In this document: in pieces, positions 27,958 through 37,361 of the stretch
Position numbering within the stretch: position 1 is the stretch's first letter
How the letters are laid out: every line of letters begins with the position of its first letter
Origin: Paraplanobispora takensis
GTDB lineage: Bacteria > Actinomycetota > Actinomycetes > Streptosporangiales > Streptosporangiaceae
Reading direction: 5' to 3'
Assembly: GCF_016863195.1 (NCBI RefSeq)
Contig: NZ_BOOK01000034.1
Location: 85,767-149,766 of the forward strand
Length of the DNA stretch: 64,000 nucleotides
The notes under the pieces: generated by a model
The model's database searches: none
Seen by the model: only the letters and a program-made list of their open reading frames with translations
Told to the model about the DNA's origin: nothing
Program-made: the position numbers and the translations under genes

Positions 27958-28392
27958 ATGGTGCGGTTACTGAAGCGTGCTCTGGTCCCGGCGCGCCTGC
28001 GACGGGCGGTCCGCGGCCGGCTCGACGCCCGGTACGTCTTGAGGCCCGACCACCGCCGGGACCTCGCCGAGGTCCTGGGGAAGGTGCGGGAGCTGAGCGG
28101 CGAGGTCGCCGCGCTCCGCGCCGAGGGCGAGCGGCTGCGGGCCGAGGTCGAGCGGCTGCGCGGCCGGACGTCCGGGGTCACGGTGAGCCGGGAGCAGACC
28201 CGGCGGTGGGACGACGCCCACCGCCTGGCCCTGGAGACCGCGACCGCGATGGACCGGACGCTGCAGAACGAGGTGCTGCTCTGGCAGGCCGTCGACCGGG
28301 CGCGCGCCGAGGCGGAGGGGACCCTGGAGGCCGGGGACGCGCCCGCGGCGACGGGTCCGGGCCGGGCGGGATTCTCCGGGGGGCCGGCGTGA
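27958..28392 (+). CDS. Hypothetical coiled-coil protein
   Basis: A 144-residue protein with a very basic N-terminus (about residues 1-30, many Arg) and a predicted coiled coil at about residues 33-68 (repeats of EVAALRAEGERLRAEVERLRGR). The C-terminus is low-complexity. ATG 27958 or the adjacent GTG 27961 may start it. It overlaps the following PP-loop gene by GTGA, so the two are probably co-translated and interact. Function unknown. Confidence 0.6.
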   Translation: MVRLLKRALVPARLRRAVRGRLDARYVLRPDHRRDLAEVLGKVRELSGEVAALRAEGERLRAEVERLRGRTSGVTVSREQTRRWDDAHRLALETATAMDRTLQNEVLLWQAVDRARAEAEGTLEAGDAPAATGPGRAGFSGGPA

Positions 28393-29612
28393 GGGTCGCC
28401 TGGGAGTCCGACGGAGGCGTCTGGCACCTCGCCTTCCGGCTGGACGCCGAGGACTCCATCACCGGCCTGTGCTCCGACGGCCAGGCGCTGAAGCTGGCCA
28501 CGAACTCCATGCGGGTGGAGCTTCCGCGCGCGCCGCGCGAGATGCACCCCGACCTGCTCGCCCTGGCCGCCTGGACCGTCGTCGCCCCCTGGACCCGGCG
28601 GCGGATCGTCTTCGACCGGCCGGTCTCGCCCGAGTTCGCCGACGCGATCGAGACGGGCTGGGGGATCCAGGCCGGGCCGGTCGGCGGCTCCCCGCGCTCG
28701 GGGAGCAGGCTGGCGATCTCCTACAGCGGCGGGGCCGACTCCGCCGCGGTGGCGGCGATCCTGCCCGACGCGCCGTTCGTGCACTTCCAGCGGGTCCCGC
28801 ACCCGCGCGTGCCCAACCGCTGGACGCACTACCGCGCCGACGTGCTGGCCGGGCTGGCGGAGCAGACCGGCAGGGAGCTCACCGTCGTCCGCTCCGACCT
28901 GGAGTTCACCCTCGCCGAGCCCCGCCCCGGCTATCCCGAGCACCACGCGGTCGCGGCGGGGGCGCTGCTGATGGCCGGCGAGCTCGACCTGGGCGCCCTG
29001 GCCTTCGGCTACGAGCTGGGCTCGCGCTGGCTGGGCGGCGGGCGCTACCTGCACCGCCACACCCCCGACAACCTGATGTGGTCCCAGCACGGCGCCTGGG
29101 GACAGGCCTTCGCCGCGGCCGGTCTGCACATCGTGCTCCCGGTCGGCGGGGTCAGCGAGGCGGTCACCATGCGCCTGGCGCTCGGCTCCCCCGTGCGCGA
29201 GCAGGTCCGCTGGTGCCTGCGCGGGACCGACGGCCCCTGCGGGACGTGCGGCAAGTGCCTGTACAAGGAGCTCATCCACGCCGCCGTCGAACGCCGCCCG
29301 CTGCGCACCTCGATCACCCTGGACCGCGGGGTCGCCCGCAAGTGGCAGCAGCCTCCGCCGTACGGCGGGCAGGAGATGATCGAGTACGGCTGCGCGCGGG
29401 TGCCGGGCATCGAGGAGACCGTCTTCGCCAAGGCGGCCGCGTTCCTGGGGGCCACCGAGGCCTCGACCGCCTGGCTGGAGCGGTGCTACCCGCCGGCGGT
29501 GGAGGAGGTCCCCGAGCCGTGGCGCAAGCCGATCCACGACTTCATGGCCACCGAGATCGGTTTCATGAGCGAGGATGAGGCACGCCGCGTCGAGACCTGG
29601 GGGACGACATGA
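28389..29612 (+). CDS. PP-loop (adenine nucleotide alpha-hydrolase-like) protein with CxxCxxC motif
   Basis: A 407-residue protein starting at GTG 28389 (GTGA overlap with the coiled-coil gene). The first 110 residues form a beta-rich domain that I do not recognise. Then LAISYSGGADSAAVAAIL gives the SGGxDS PP-loop used by ATP pyrophosphatases to adenylate a substrate. Further on, DGPCGTCGKCLYKE looks like a zinc- or cluster-binding motif, as in QueC-like enzymes. The middle segment contains FGYELGSRWLGGGRYLHRHTP. I cannot name the substrate; tRNA, nucleoside or cell-envelope amino sugar activation would all be possible. Stop overlaps a micro-ORF at 29609. Confidence 0.7.
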   Translation: MRVAWESDGGVWHLAFRLDAEDSITGLCSDGQALKLATNSMRVELPRAPREMHPDLLALAAWTVVAPWTRRRIVFDRPVSPEFADAIETGWGIQAGPVGGSPRSGSRLAISYSGGADSAAVAAILPDAPFVHFQRVPHPRVPNRWTHYRADVLAGLAEQTGRELTVVRSDLEFTLAEPRPGYPEHHAVAAGALLMAGELDLGALAFGYELGSRWLGGGRYLHRHTPDNLMWSQHGAWGQAFAAAGLHIVLPVGGVSEAVTMRLALGSPVREQVRWCLRGTDGPCGTCGKCLYKELIHAAVERRPLRTSITLDRGVARKWQQPPPYGGQEMIEYGCARVPGIEETVFAKAAAFLGATEASTAWLERCYPPAVEEVPEPWRKPIHDFMATEIGFMSEDEARRVETWGTT

Positions 29613-29653
29613 GAACGATCCCGAGGGCGGGGATCACAGGGGTGGCGTCGTGA
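29609..29653 (+). CDS. Possible 14-residue bridging micro-ORF
   Basis: The reading frame encodes MRTIPRAGITGVAS. Its ATG overlaps the stop of the PP-loop gene (ATGA) and its TGA overlaps the GTG of the D-aminopeptidase gene (GTGA). It could carry ribosomes across the 37-nt gap for coupled translation. It could also be chance. Confidence 0.35.
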   Translation: MRTIPRAGITGVAS

Positions 29654-30492
29654 AGGTGTACGTGTCGGTGGACATGGAGGGCGTCACCGGGCTGACCGAC
29701 CCGGAGGAGATGCACGCCGGGGGCCGGGGCTACGAACGCGGCTGCGAGCTGATGACCGCCGACGCCAACGCGGTCGTCCAGGGCGCCTTCGAGGCCGGGG
29801 CCGAGGCCGTGCGGGTCAACGACGCCCACGGCTCGACCAAGAACCTCAGGATCGACCTGCTCGACGAGAGGGCCACCCTGGTGCGGGGGCCCGGCAAGCC
29901 GCTGCGGATGGGACAGGGGCTCGACGAGACCTACGCCGCCGCCTGCTTCGCCGGCTACCACGCGCGGGCCGGGGTCCGGCACGGCGTGCTCAACCACACC
30001 TGGATGGGCAAGGAGATCCAGAACGTCTATCTCAACGGCGAGATCTGCGGGGAGACCCGCCTGGTCGCGGCGTTCGCCGGGACGCTCGGCGTGCCGGTCG
30101 CCCTGGTGACCGGTGACGAGGCCGTCTGCGAGGAGGCCCGCGAGCTGCTCGGCGACGTCGAGACCGTCGCGGTCAAGAACGGCGTCGACAAGTTCTCCGC
30201 CGAGCTGCTGCCGCCGTCGGTCGCCCACGCCCGCATCCGCGAGGCCACCGCCCGCGCGCTGGGCCGCCTGGCCGACTTCCGCCCGTACACGCCGCGCGCG
30301 CCGTACACGCTGGGCGTCGAGTGGAACTCCACCGCGATCGCCGCCGGATGCGCGATCATCCCGGGCGTGCGCTCCGCCGGTCCGCGCCACACGGAGTTCA
30401 CCACCGACGACTTCGGCCAGATCATGTCCCTGTTCGGCATCTTCGCCATGATCGGCGGGCAGGTCGCCTGCGGCAGCGGCGTCTACGGCTGA
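29650..30492 (+). CDS. M55 family D-aminopeptidase (DppA-like)
   Basis: A 280-residue metallopeptidase resembling B. subtilis DppA, which releases N-terminal D-amino acids from peptides. The zinc-binding motif SVDMEGVTG opens the protein; RVNDAHGSTKN, CFAGYHARAG and TGDEAVCEEA follow in family order. No signal peptide, so cytoplasmic. GTG at 29650 chosen because conserved sequence starts there directly. The next gene starts 2 nt later. Substrate might be D-amino-acid peptides from peptidoglycan turnover (inference). Confidence 0.9.
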   Translation: MKVYVSVDMEGVTGLTDPEEMHAGGRGYERGCELMTADANAVVQGAFEAGAEAVRVNDAHGSTKNLRIDLLDERATLVRGPGKPLRMGQGLDETYAAACFAGYHARAGVRHGVLNHTWMGKEIQNVYLNGEICGETRLVAAFAGTLGVPVALVTGDEAVCEEARELLGDVETVAVKNGVDKFSAELLPPSVAHARIREATARALGRLADFRPYTPRAPYTLGVEWNSTAIAAGCAIIPGVRSAGPRHTEFTTDDFGQIMSLFGIFAMIGGQVACGSGVYG

Positions 30493-30494
30493 CG

Positions 30495-32066
30495 ATGAGC
30501 AGCTCATCTCCCGGCACGATGACGCGGCGAGCGCTGCTCGTCGGCGTCGGCGCGGCCGGAGGCGCCGGGGCGATGTACGCGGCCATGGGCGCGCTGGGAC
30601 TGGCCCCCGACTCCCAGGAGAAGGCCTTCACCCCGCCGCAGCGGTCGGACTTCGCCCTGCGCGGCCGGGGCGCGGCCAAGGTCGTGGTCCTCGGCGCCGG
30701 GATCGCCGGTCTGACCTGCGCCTACGAGCTGGGCAAGGCCGGATACGACTGCACCGTCCTGGAGGCGTCCGACCGGGTCGGCGGCAGGAACCTCACCCTG
30801 CGCGGCGGGGACGCGCTGCGGGACCTGGACGGGCGGGCTCAGACGGCGGGCTTCGAGGAGGGCACCTACTTCAACGCCGGGGCCGGGCGGATCGCGCCGT
30901 GGATGGTCACCATGGACTACTGCCGCGAGCTGGGCGTGCCGGTCGAGGTCTTCGTCAACAACAACGCCGCGGCCTACGTCTACACGCGCGGCATGCCCGC
31001 CCCGGTCCGCGCCCGCACCGCCCGCGCCGACCTGTACGGCTACGTCTCCGAGCTGCTGGCCAAGGCCACCCACGCCGGCGCGCTGGACCGGCGGCTGAGC
31101 GCCGAGGACCGCGAGCGGCTGCTGGAGTTCCTGCGCCGCTTCGGCGACATCGGCCCCGACCTGGCCTACCGGGGCTCCGAGCGCCGCGGCTACCGGGTCC
31201 CGCCCGGGACCTCCGAGGGACTCGCGCTGGCCGGGCCGTCCTCGCTGGCGGAGGTGCTCGCCGCCGGGACGGGGCGCGCCGTCACCATGGACTTCGGGTT
31301 CGACCAGGCCATGCCCATGTTCCAGCCGGTCGGCGGGATGGACGCGATCGTGACCGCCCTGGTCCGCGCGGTCGGCGAGGAGCGGATCAAGACCGGCACG
31401 CCGGTGACCGGGCTGCGGAACCTGGCCGACGGGGTGGAGGTGACGCACAGGGGAGGCGTCGTGCGCGCCGACTACTGCGTCGCCGCCCTCCCGCCGCACC
31501 TGATGGCCCGCCTGCCGCACAACCTGGGCGCCGAGGTCACCGCGGCCCTGCGCACCCCCGCCCCGGTCGCCGCGGGGAAGATCGGCCTGGAGTACGGCCG
31601 GCGCTGGTGGGAGCTGGAGGACCGCATCTACGGCGGCGTCACCGAGACCGACCTGGACATCACCCACATCTGGTACCCGTCCCACGGTTACCACGCCGGG
31701 AGCGGCCTGATCGTCGGCTACTACAACACCGAGGAGAACGCCGAGCTCTACGGGAGCATGTCCCCCCGCGACCGCCTGCGCCGCGCGCTCACCCAGGGCA
31801 AGAAGATCCACGGTGAGAAGTACCGGACGGGGCTGCGCTCCAGCCTGTCCATCGCCTGGCACCGGCATCCGCACGTCGAGGGCGGCTGGGTCCGCTGGGA
31901 GTCCCACGACGGCGGCTTCGCCCTGCTGCAGCGCCCGGCCGGCCGGGTCTACTTCGCCGGTGACTGGCTCACCCATCTGGTGGCCTGGCAGGCCGGGGCG
32001 ATGGAGTCGGCCAGGAAGGCCGTCACCGACCTCCACCGGCGCGTCCTGTCGGGGCCCTCGTCGTAG
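30495..32066 (+). CDS. Tat-exported flavin monoamine/L-amino-acid oxidase
   Basis: A 523-residue flavoenzyme. The N-terminus MTRRALLVGVGAAGGAGAMYAAMG is a twin-arginine signal (residues about 9-32). The FAD Rossmann motif is VVVLGAGIAGLTCAYELGKAGYDCTVLEASDRVGGR. GAGRIAPWMVTMDYCRELGV and the C-terminal VYFAGDWLTHLVAWQAGAMESARKA are typical of flavin amine oxidases and L-amino-acid oxidases. It would oxidise an amine or amino acid outside the membrane, forming an aldehyde or oxo acid, ammonia and peroxide. The substrate is unknown. It starts 2 nt after the D-aminopeptidase gene. Confidence 0.9.
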   Translation: MSSSSPGTMTRRALLVGVGAAGGAGAMYAAMGALGLAPDSQEKAFTPPQRSDFALRGRGAAKVVVLGAGIAGLTCAYELGKAGYDCTVLEASDRVGGRNLTLRGGDALRDLDGRAQTAGFEEGTYFNAGAGRIAPWMVTMDYCRELGVPVEVFVNNNAAAYVYTRGMPAPVRARTARADLYGYVSELLAKATHAGALDRRLSAEDRERLLEFLRRFGDIGPDLAYRGSERRGYRVPPGTSEGLALAGPSSLAEVLAAGTGRAVTMDFGFDQAMPMFQPVGGMDAIVTALVRAVGEERIKTGTPVTGLRNLADGVEVTHRGGVVRADYCVAALPPHLMARLPHNLGAEVTAALRTPAPVAAGKIGLEYGRRWWELEDRIYGGVTETDLDITHIWYPSHGYHAGSGLIVGYYNTEENAELYGSMSPRDRLRRALTQGKKIHGEKYRTGLRSSLSIAWHRHPHVEGGWVRWESHDGGFALLQRPAGRVYFAGDWLTHLVAWQAGAMESARKAVTDLHRRVLSGPSS

Positions 32067-32134
32067 GCGGGCCCGTCTCCTGTCGGTGCCTCGTCGTAGG
32101 GTTTGTCCGGAACGGACCAGCCGAGGAGGCGGAG

Positions 32135-32668
32135 ATGTCGATCGGGACGCTGGAGTGGGCCGAGGCCGGGCAGCGGCCCGACCTGCTGGCGGAGCCGGTG
32201 GCGCGGGCGGTCAAGGGGCTCGCCGGCGGGGGCGCCGGGATCCGGGTGGCGGAGATCGACCCGGCGCTGGCGGACACCGCCGCCTTCTGCGAGCGCTACG
32301 GCGTGCGCATGGACGAGTCGGCCAACTGCGTGATCGTGGCGGCCAGGCGCGGCGGGGAGGTCCGCTACGCGGCGTGCATGGTGCTGGCCACGACGCGGGC
32401 CGACGTCAACGGCGTGGTCCGGCGGCACCTGGAGGCCAGGAAGGCCTCGTTCGCCCCGCAGGAGGAGGCGGTCCGCCTGACCGGGATGGAGTACGGCGGG
32501 ATCACCCCGCTGGGACTGCCCGAGGGGTGGCCGGTCCTGGTCGACGAGGCGGTGGCGGCCCATCCGGGTGTCGTGATCGGCAGTGGCGTTCGTCACTCGA
32601 AGCTGGCGCTCCCGGGTGCGACGCTGGCCGATCTGGAGATCGCGCAGGTACTGCGCCTGGCAAACTGA
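32135..32668 (+). CDS. YbaK/EbsC-type aminoacyl-tRNA deacylase-like protein
   Basis: A 177-residue protein of the YbaK/ProX family that hydrolyses mischarged tRNA. Family segments are present: DESANCVIVAARRGGEVRYAACMVLATTRADVN, RKASFAPQEEAVRLTGMEYGGITPLGLPEGWPVLVDEAV, and VVIGSGVRHSKLALPGATL. Slightly longer at the N-terminus than YbaK. Preceded by GAGGCGGAG. Specificity is unknown. Confidence 0.88.
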   Translation: MSIGTLEWAEAGQRPDLLAEPVARAVKGLAGGGAGIRVAEIDPALADTAAFCERYGVRMDESANCVIVAARRGGEVRYAACMVLATTRADVNGVVRRHLEARKASFAPQEEAVRLTGMEYGGITPLGLPEGWPVLVDEAVAAHPGVVIGSGVRHSKLALPGATLADLEIAQVLRLAN

Positions 32669-32784
32669 CGCCGAAATGAGATTGCGTGTCACCCCGGGTT
32701 GGGAAACCGTTGAGGCATAGCAGACGTTATTCAGACGGGGAATGTGACCTGATGGTTCATCTCGTAAGCGGGGTTTAAGCCGGT

Positions 32785-35130
32785 ATGGTGCTTCATGCCA
32801 TGAATCAGGACGACCGACTGGGCCCATACCGACTGCTGCGGCGGCTCGGTGAGGGCGGCATGGGCGTGGTCCATCTCGCCGTCGACCCACAGGGGCGACA
32901 GGTCGCGGTGAAGGTGCTGCGCGGTGAGGTGGCGGGCGACGACGTCGCCCGGCGCAGGCTCTCGCGCGAGGTCGAGACCATGCGCCGGGTGCGCAGCGAA
33001 TACATCGCCGAGGTCCTCGACGCCGACGTGACCGGCCACCGGCCCTACATCGTCACCCGGTACGTCCCCGGCCAGCCGCTGGACGAGGTCGTCAAGCAGG
33101 ACGGTCCGCTGGACCTGCCCGCTCTGCTCAAGGTCGCCCACGGGGTCGCCTCGGCGCTGGCCTCCGTGCACTCGGTCGGGGTGATCCACCGCGACCTCAA
33201 GCCCGGCAACGTGCTCATCCTGGACGGCCAGCCCGTCCTCATCGACTTCGGCATCGCGCAGGCCGTGGACGCCACCCGGCTGACGCAGACCGGCATGTTC
33301 ATCGGGACGCCCGGCTATCTCGCCCCGGAGATCATCGAGGGGCACGAGGCGGGACCCGAGGTGGACGTGCACGCCTGGGCGGGCACCCTGGTCTTCGCGG
33401 CCACCGGCGAGCCGCCCTTCGGCAAGGGCACGCTGGAGATGATCTTCTACAACATCACCGCGGGCAAGGCCAACGTGTCCGGGGCGCCCCAGGAGCTCCA
33501 GCCGATCCTGCGCGCCGCCCTCCAGCGCGACCCCGCCAAACGGCCCTCGGCCGCCGAGCTGGCCGTCCAGGTGGCCCGGCTGATGCCGCCGCCCGGCCTG
33601 GGGAACCGGCCCCGCGTGCCCGACGAGATCACCACGGTCCCGCGCTTCGACGACTCGCGCCGGGGCGGGACCGGCACCCACGGGGAGACGCCCGGCCGCG
33701 GCGGGACGGCCGGTCACCAGAGCCAGGCCTCCCCCGGCACCGCCGCGCCCACGGGGCCGGGCGCCCCCGGCGTGGCCGCCGCCGCGGCGGCCGGGACCGC
33801 GGGTCCCGTCACGGGCTCGCTGCTGCCCCCCGACCCGGGAGAGGTGCAGACGCCGGTCGCCTCGCGCCCGGGCACCGCCGCGCCCACGCCCTGGCCGCCG
33901 GCCGCCGCGGAACAGCCGCGCGAATACGTCTCGCTGCTCGACGAGCAGTCGGCCGACCCCTGGCCGACCCGCCGGGTGACGCCGGAGGAGCTGCGCCAGG
34001 CCGCCGCGGCCCAGCAGGCCTCCTACGACCTGCCCACCGGGATGCTGGAGCCGGAGGACGTCCCCACCGGCCGGGTGCCGGGCCGTGAGACGTCCGCCAG
34101 GACCGGGCAGTCCGGGCAACCCGGCCAGTCCGCGCAGGCCCCCCAGCCGGGCCGTCAGGGGTCCGAGACGGCCGGCCGGCAGCCCGCCACCGCCCCGGTG
34201 GGGGACGGCGACATCCCCACCCAGCGGGTGCGCCCCCACGAGCTGCCGGAATACCTGCGCAACCACGGCGGGTCCCAGCAGGCGCCCGCCCAGCCGCACG
34301 CGCCCTCCCATGGGCAGGGACACCCGCAGCAGCACGGGCACCAGCCCGTCACGCCGCCGCCCTATCCGCAGCACCCGCCCTACGAGCAGGCGCAGCGCCC
34401 GCACCAGCCGGTCACGCCGCCGCCCTACCCGTACGCGCACCCGCAGGCCCCGGCCCACCAGCAGGGACCGGCCCACCACGTGTCCTCCGGCCAGTTCCAC
34501 CCGGGCCAGCGGCCCGGTCACGCGCTGAAGCGTTCCAGGGCCTACGACGTGGCGAGCATCATGCTGCTGGTCATCATGACGGTCGCGGCCGTCGTCGCCC
34601 CGGTGATCGTCACCGCCGTGGCGATCCCGGTCGCGATCCTGCTGCGCGCCGCCGACATCGCCCAGCCGCGGCTCAACGGCCGCCGGCCGGTGGGCGCCGC
34701 GGCCGCCGACGTGTTCCGGGTCTTCGGCCAGCCGGGCGCGCTGCTGAAGTCGGTCGGCATCACCGTCGCGCTGGTGCCGTACGCGCTCATCCTGGGTCTG
34801 CCGGTGACGCTGCTGCTCGCGGTGCTGGTCACCGGCATGCCCATCGAGAACGCGCTCGCCTGGGGGGCGGCTGTTGCGCTGTGGACGATCTGCGCCGGAC
34901 CCGGCGTGGAGGGCCCAGGGCGGCAGATGCGACGTACGCTGGCATCACTGCTGCCTTCCAGGAACGCGGCCATGGCGACCGCCGCGGCGCTGGGCGTGGT
35001 GGCCGCGCTGATGGTCGTCCCGGCCGTCGGCACCGTGGGCGAGGACGCGCGGGAGGCCATATGGGCGCCTGTCGACGTGGAGAGGGTGGTGACCGAGCTG
35101 AAGGAACTACGAAAGCAGGCCACGCGATGA
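32785..35130 (+). CDS. Membrane Ser/Thr protein kinase, long Pro-rich linker and multi-TM C-terminus
   Basis: A 781-residue Hanks-type kinase. The kinase domain (about 12-275) is complete: LGEGGMGVVH loop, VAVKVLRG Lys, HRDLKPGNVL, DFGIAQ and TGMFIGTPGYLAPEI in the activation loop. Residues about 285-590 are a Pro/Gln/His-rich linker containing repeats of VTPPPYP. The C-terminal 190 residues carry about four to five hydrophobic segments starting at ASIMLLVIMTVAAVVAPVIVTAVA. No PASTA domain. The start may be ATG 32785 or ATG 32800. Its TGA overlaps the next kinase start (ATGA). Substrates are unknown. Confidence 0.92.
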   Translation: MVLHAMNQDDRLGPYRLLRRLGEGGMGVVHLAVDPQGRQVAVKVLRGEVAGDDVARRRLSREVETMRRVRSEYIAEVLDADVTGHRPYIVTRYVPGQPLDEVVKQDGPLDLPALLKVAHGVASALASVHSVGVIHRDLKPGNVLILDGQPVLIDFGIAQAVDATRLTQTGMFIGTPGYLAPEIIEGHEAGPEVDVHAWAGTLVFAATGEPPFGKGTLEMIFYNITAGKANVSGAPQELQPILRAALQRDPAKRPSAAELAVQVARLMPPPGLGNRPRVPDEITTVPRFDDSRRGGTGTHGETPGRGGTAGHQSQASPGTAAPTGPGAPGVAAAAAAGTAGPVTGSLLPPDPGEVQTPVASRPGTAAPTPWPPAAAEQPREYVSLLDEQSADPWPTRRVTPEELRQAAAAQQASYDLPTGMLEPEDVPTGRVPGRETSARTGQSGQPGQSAQAPQPGRQGSETAGRQPATAPVGDGDIPTQRVRPHELPEYLRNHGGSQQAPAQPHAPSHGQGHPQQHGHQPVTPPPYPQHPPYEQAQRPHQPVTPPPYPYAHPQAPAHQQGPAHHVSSGQFHPGQRPGHALKRSRAYDVASIMLLVIMTVAAVVAPVIVTAVAIPVAILLRAADIAQPRLNGRRPVGAAAADVFRVFGQPGALLKSVGITVALVPYALILGLPVTLLLAVLVTGMPIENALAWGAAVALWTICAGPGVEGPGRQMRRTLASLLPSRNAAMATAAALGVVAALMVVPAVGTVGEDAREAIWAPVDVERVVTELKELRKQATR

Positions 35131-37133
35131 CGACGGGGGACACGCGAGCGCCCGAGAGGCTGGGGCCGTACCGGCTGCTCAGAAAGATCGGCGAGGGCGG
35201 CATGGGAGCCGTCCACCTGGGACTCGACGAGGACGGCCGCGAGGTGGCGGTCAAGGTCCTGCACCCGCATGTCGCAGCCGACCTCAAGGCCCGCGACCGG
35301 CTCACCCGCGAGGTGGAGACCATGCGGCGGGTGCGCAGCCCGCACGTCGCCGAGGTGCTGGACGCCCAGCTGACCGGCGCGCAGCCGTACATCGTGACCC
35401 GTTTCGCCCCCGGCCGCACGCTGGAGGAGACCGTCATGGCGGACGGTCCCCTGCCCGCCGACCAGATCATCAGGCTGGCCCGGGGCATGTGCGCCGCGCT
35501 GGTGGCCATCCACGCCGCCGACGTGATCCACCGCGACCTCAAGCCGGCCAACGTGATGCTCGTCGACGGCGACCCCCTGGTCATCGACTTCGGCATCGCG
35601 CACCTGGTGAACGCCACGCGCCTGACCCAGACCGGCATGTTCGTCGGCACGCCCGGCTATCTCGCCCCCGAGATCATCCGGGACTCCGAGATCACCCAGG
35701 CGGCCGACGTGCACGCGCTGGCCTCCACCGTCTTCTTCGGCGCGACCGGCAGGCCCCCGTTCGGCACGGGGAGCTTCGAGGTCGTCTGCTTCAACATCAT
35801 GGAGGGCCGGGCCAACATCGACCAGGCCCCCGTCTGGCTGCGCGGCTGGCTCCGGCGGGCGCTGAACGTCGACCCCGCGGTCCGGCCCGGCGCGCAGGAA
35901 CTGCTGCGCATGGCGCGCGACCTCGACCCCTCGGTCACGGCCCTGCACGAGCAGGCCCCGGAGACCGCCGTGCTGGACCCCGGCACCAAGGTCCTCGACG
36001 GCGGCTTCCCGCCGCCCCCGCCCGGCGGCACGCGGGTGCTGAACGACCAGGCCCCGCCCCCCGGCACCCGGATCCTGGGCGACCAGGCGAACGGGCAGGT
36101 CCCGCCGAACGGGCAGGCTCCCCCCGGCGGGCAGGCGAACGGCGCGCGTCCGCTGCCCCGCCACGACGACTACGCCGACCTCCTCCCGCCGGTCGAGTAC
36201 GGCAGGCCGGAGCGGCGCGAGCGCAGGTCCCGCGAGCCGCAGGGCCCGCCGCCCCACACCCCGGCCACCCCGCCGCCGTACGTCCCGGCCCCGCCCGGCG
36301 CCCGGCAGGCCGGGTTCGCGCCGCCGCCCTACCCCGACCAGCGCGTCGCGGGCCCGGCGCCGCAGCCGACCGGCCCGGCCCGGCCGTACGCGCCGCCGCC
36401 CGCCGCGCCCCGGCCCTACACCCCGCCGCCGGCCCCCCGGCAGGAGCGCCCGCCGTACCGCACCGGTCACCCGCTGGCCGCCGCGCTGCTGCTGACGATC
36501 GTGGTCGCGCTGGCCTGCGTCCTGCCCGTCGTGGTGAGCGTGTCCGCGCTGGTGGCGGTGCTCTGCCTGCGCGTGGGCGAATACCTCTTCGGCGATCTGG
36601 CCCAGCGCCGGTCGGTGCGGGGCAACAGCGCCTCCGACCCGCTGATCGCGCTGGTCGGCACACCGTGGGCGCTGATCAAGGCCGGGGTCGCGACGCTGAT
36701 CACCGGCCCGCTGGCCGCCATGTTCGGCATGTGCGTGTGGGGCGCCCTGGTCTACATCGGCAACATGGGCACCGACCGGGCCGCCGCCTACGCGGCGGGT
36801 GCCTTCGTGGCCGGGCTGTTCGTGCTGCCCGGCGGCGGCAAGCCGCGCAAGGCCGTCTCCCGCGTGCTGACCGGGGCCATCCGCAGCCCCGGCGCCGCCA
36901 TGGTCACCACGATCCTGCTGGGCACGATCGCCTTCTTCTCGGTGATGGCCGCCCTGAGCATGTTCCCGTCCTTCGCGCCCTGGGAGCCGCCCTCCGAGGT
37001 GGTGGACCGGCTGACCACGCAGTGGCGGGAACAGGCCAACGAGAGCGCGATGGGTGTGACGGACCTCATCGGCGGCCTGGTGGACGACCTGCTCAACCAG
37101 CTCGGTCTCGGGTTCCTGACCTTCTGGAAGTGA
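35127..37133 (+). CDS. Membrane Ser/Thr protein kinase, paralogue of preceding gene
   Basis: A 668-residue kinase, translation-coupled to the previous one (ATGA). Kinase domain about 10-270 with LRKIGEGGMGAVH, VAVKVLHPHVAAD, HRDLKPANVML, DFGIAHL and TGMFVGTPGYLAPEI. A Pro/Ala/Gly-rich linker (about 290-450) includes PPPGGTRVLNDQAPPPGTRILGDQ-type repeats. The C-terminal membrane region (about 450-630) aligns in layout with that of the preceding kinase (hydrophobic pair, a G-x-P-W/G-A-L-I/L-K segment, then a basic loop before the last segments). Ends with an amphipathic tail. Likely arose by tandem duplication. Confidence 0.92.
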   Translation: MTTGDTRAPERLGPYRLLRKIGEGGMGAVHLGLDEDGREVAVKVLHPHVAADLKARDRLTREVETMRRVRSPHVAEVLDAQLTGAQPYIVTRFAPGRTLEETVMADGPLPADQIIRLARGMCAALVAIHAADVIHRDLKPANVMLVDGDPLVIDFGIAHLVNATRLTQTGMFVGTPGYLAPEIIRDSEITQAADVHALASTVFFGATGRPPFGTGSFEVVCFNIMEGRANIDQAPVWLRGWLRRALNVDPAVRPGAQELLRMARDLDPSVTALHEQAPETAVLDPGTKVLDGGFPPPPPGGTRVLNDQAPPPGTRILGDQANGQVPPNGQAPPGGQANGARPLPRHDDYADLLPPVEYGRPERRERRSREPQGPPPHTPATPPPYVPAPPGARQAGFAPPPYPDQRVAGPAPQPTGPARPYAPPPAAPRPYTPPPAPRQERPPYRTGHPLAAALLLTIVVALACVLPVVVSVSALVAVLCLRVGEYLFGDLAQRRSVRGNSASDPLIALVGTPWALIKAGVATLITGPLAAMFGMCVWGALVYIGNMGTDRAAAYAAGAFVAGLFVLPGGGKPRKAVSRVLTGAIRSPGAAMVTTILLGTIAFFSVMAALSMFPSFAPWEPPSEVVDRLTTQWREQANESAMGVTDLIGGLVDDLLNQLGLGFLTFWK

Positions 37134-37136
37134 CCT

Positions 37137-37158
37137 CCCTCCGGCGCCGGCCGGAGGG
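37137..37158 (+). terminator. Terminator after the second kinase
   Basis: Perfect 8-bp arms CCCTCCGG/CCGGAGGG with a 6-nt loop, 3 nt after the stop codon. The third kinase then has its own promoter within 37160-37361. Confidence 0.55.
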
Positions 37159-37361
37159 GTGGCGGCGCCGGGCTCATCACGACATGTCCGGCGATTCTCC
37201 GCGATTCACATCAAGCTCGGCTCAAGTTCCGGCATGGGATGGGAAGAGCGGAAGCGACCGGTGTGTGTTCCGTGTCCGGGGATGGGTGCCTTCCCGCAAT
37301 CTCTCCGTGCGAGGGGGCCCCGTCTGGGGCACGATGAAGGGGACAGGCCGGAGGGAGTCGC

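Noticed and set aside
28389..29612. Calling the PP-loop protein QueC, TtcA or asparagine synthetase
   Set aside because: It has an SGGxDS loop and a CxxCxxC motif, but the other family motifs and the N-terminal domain do not match any of these.
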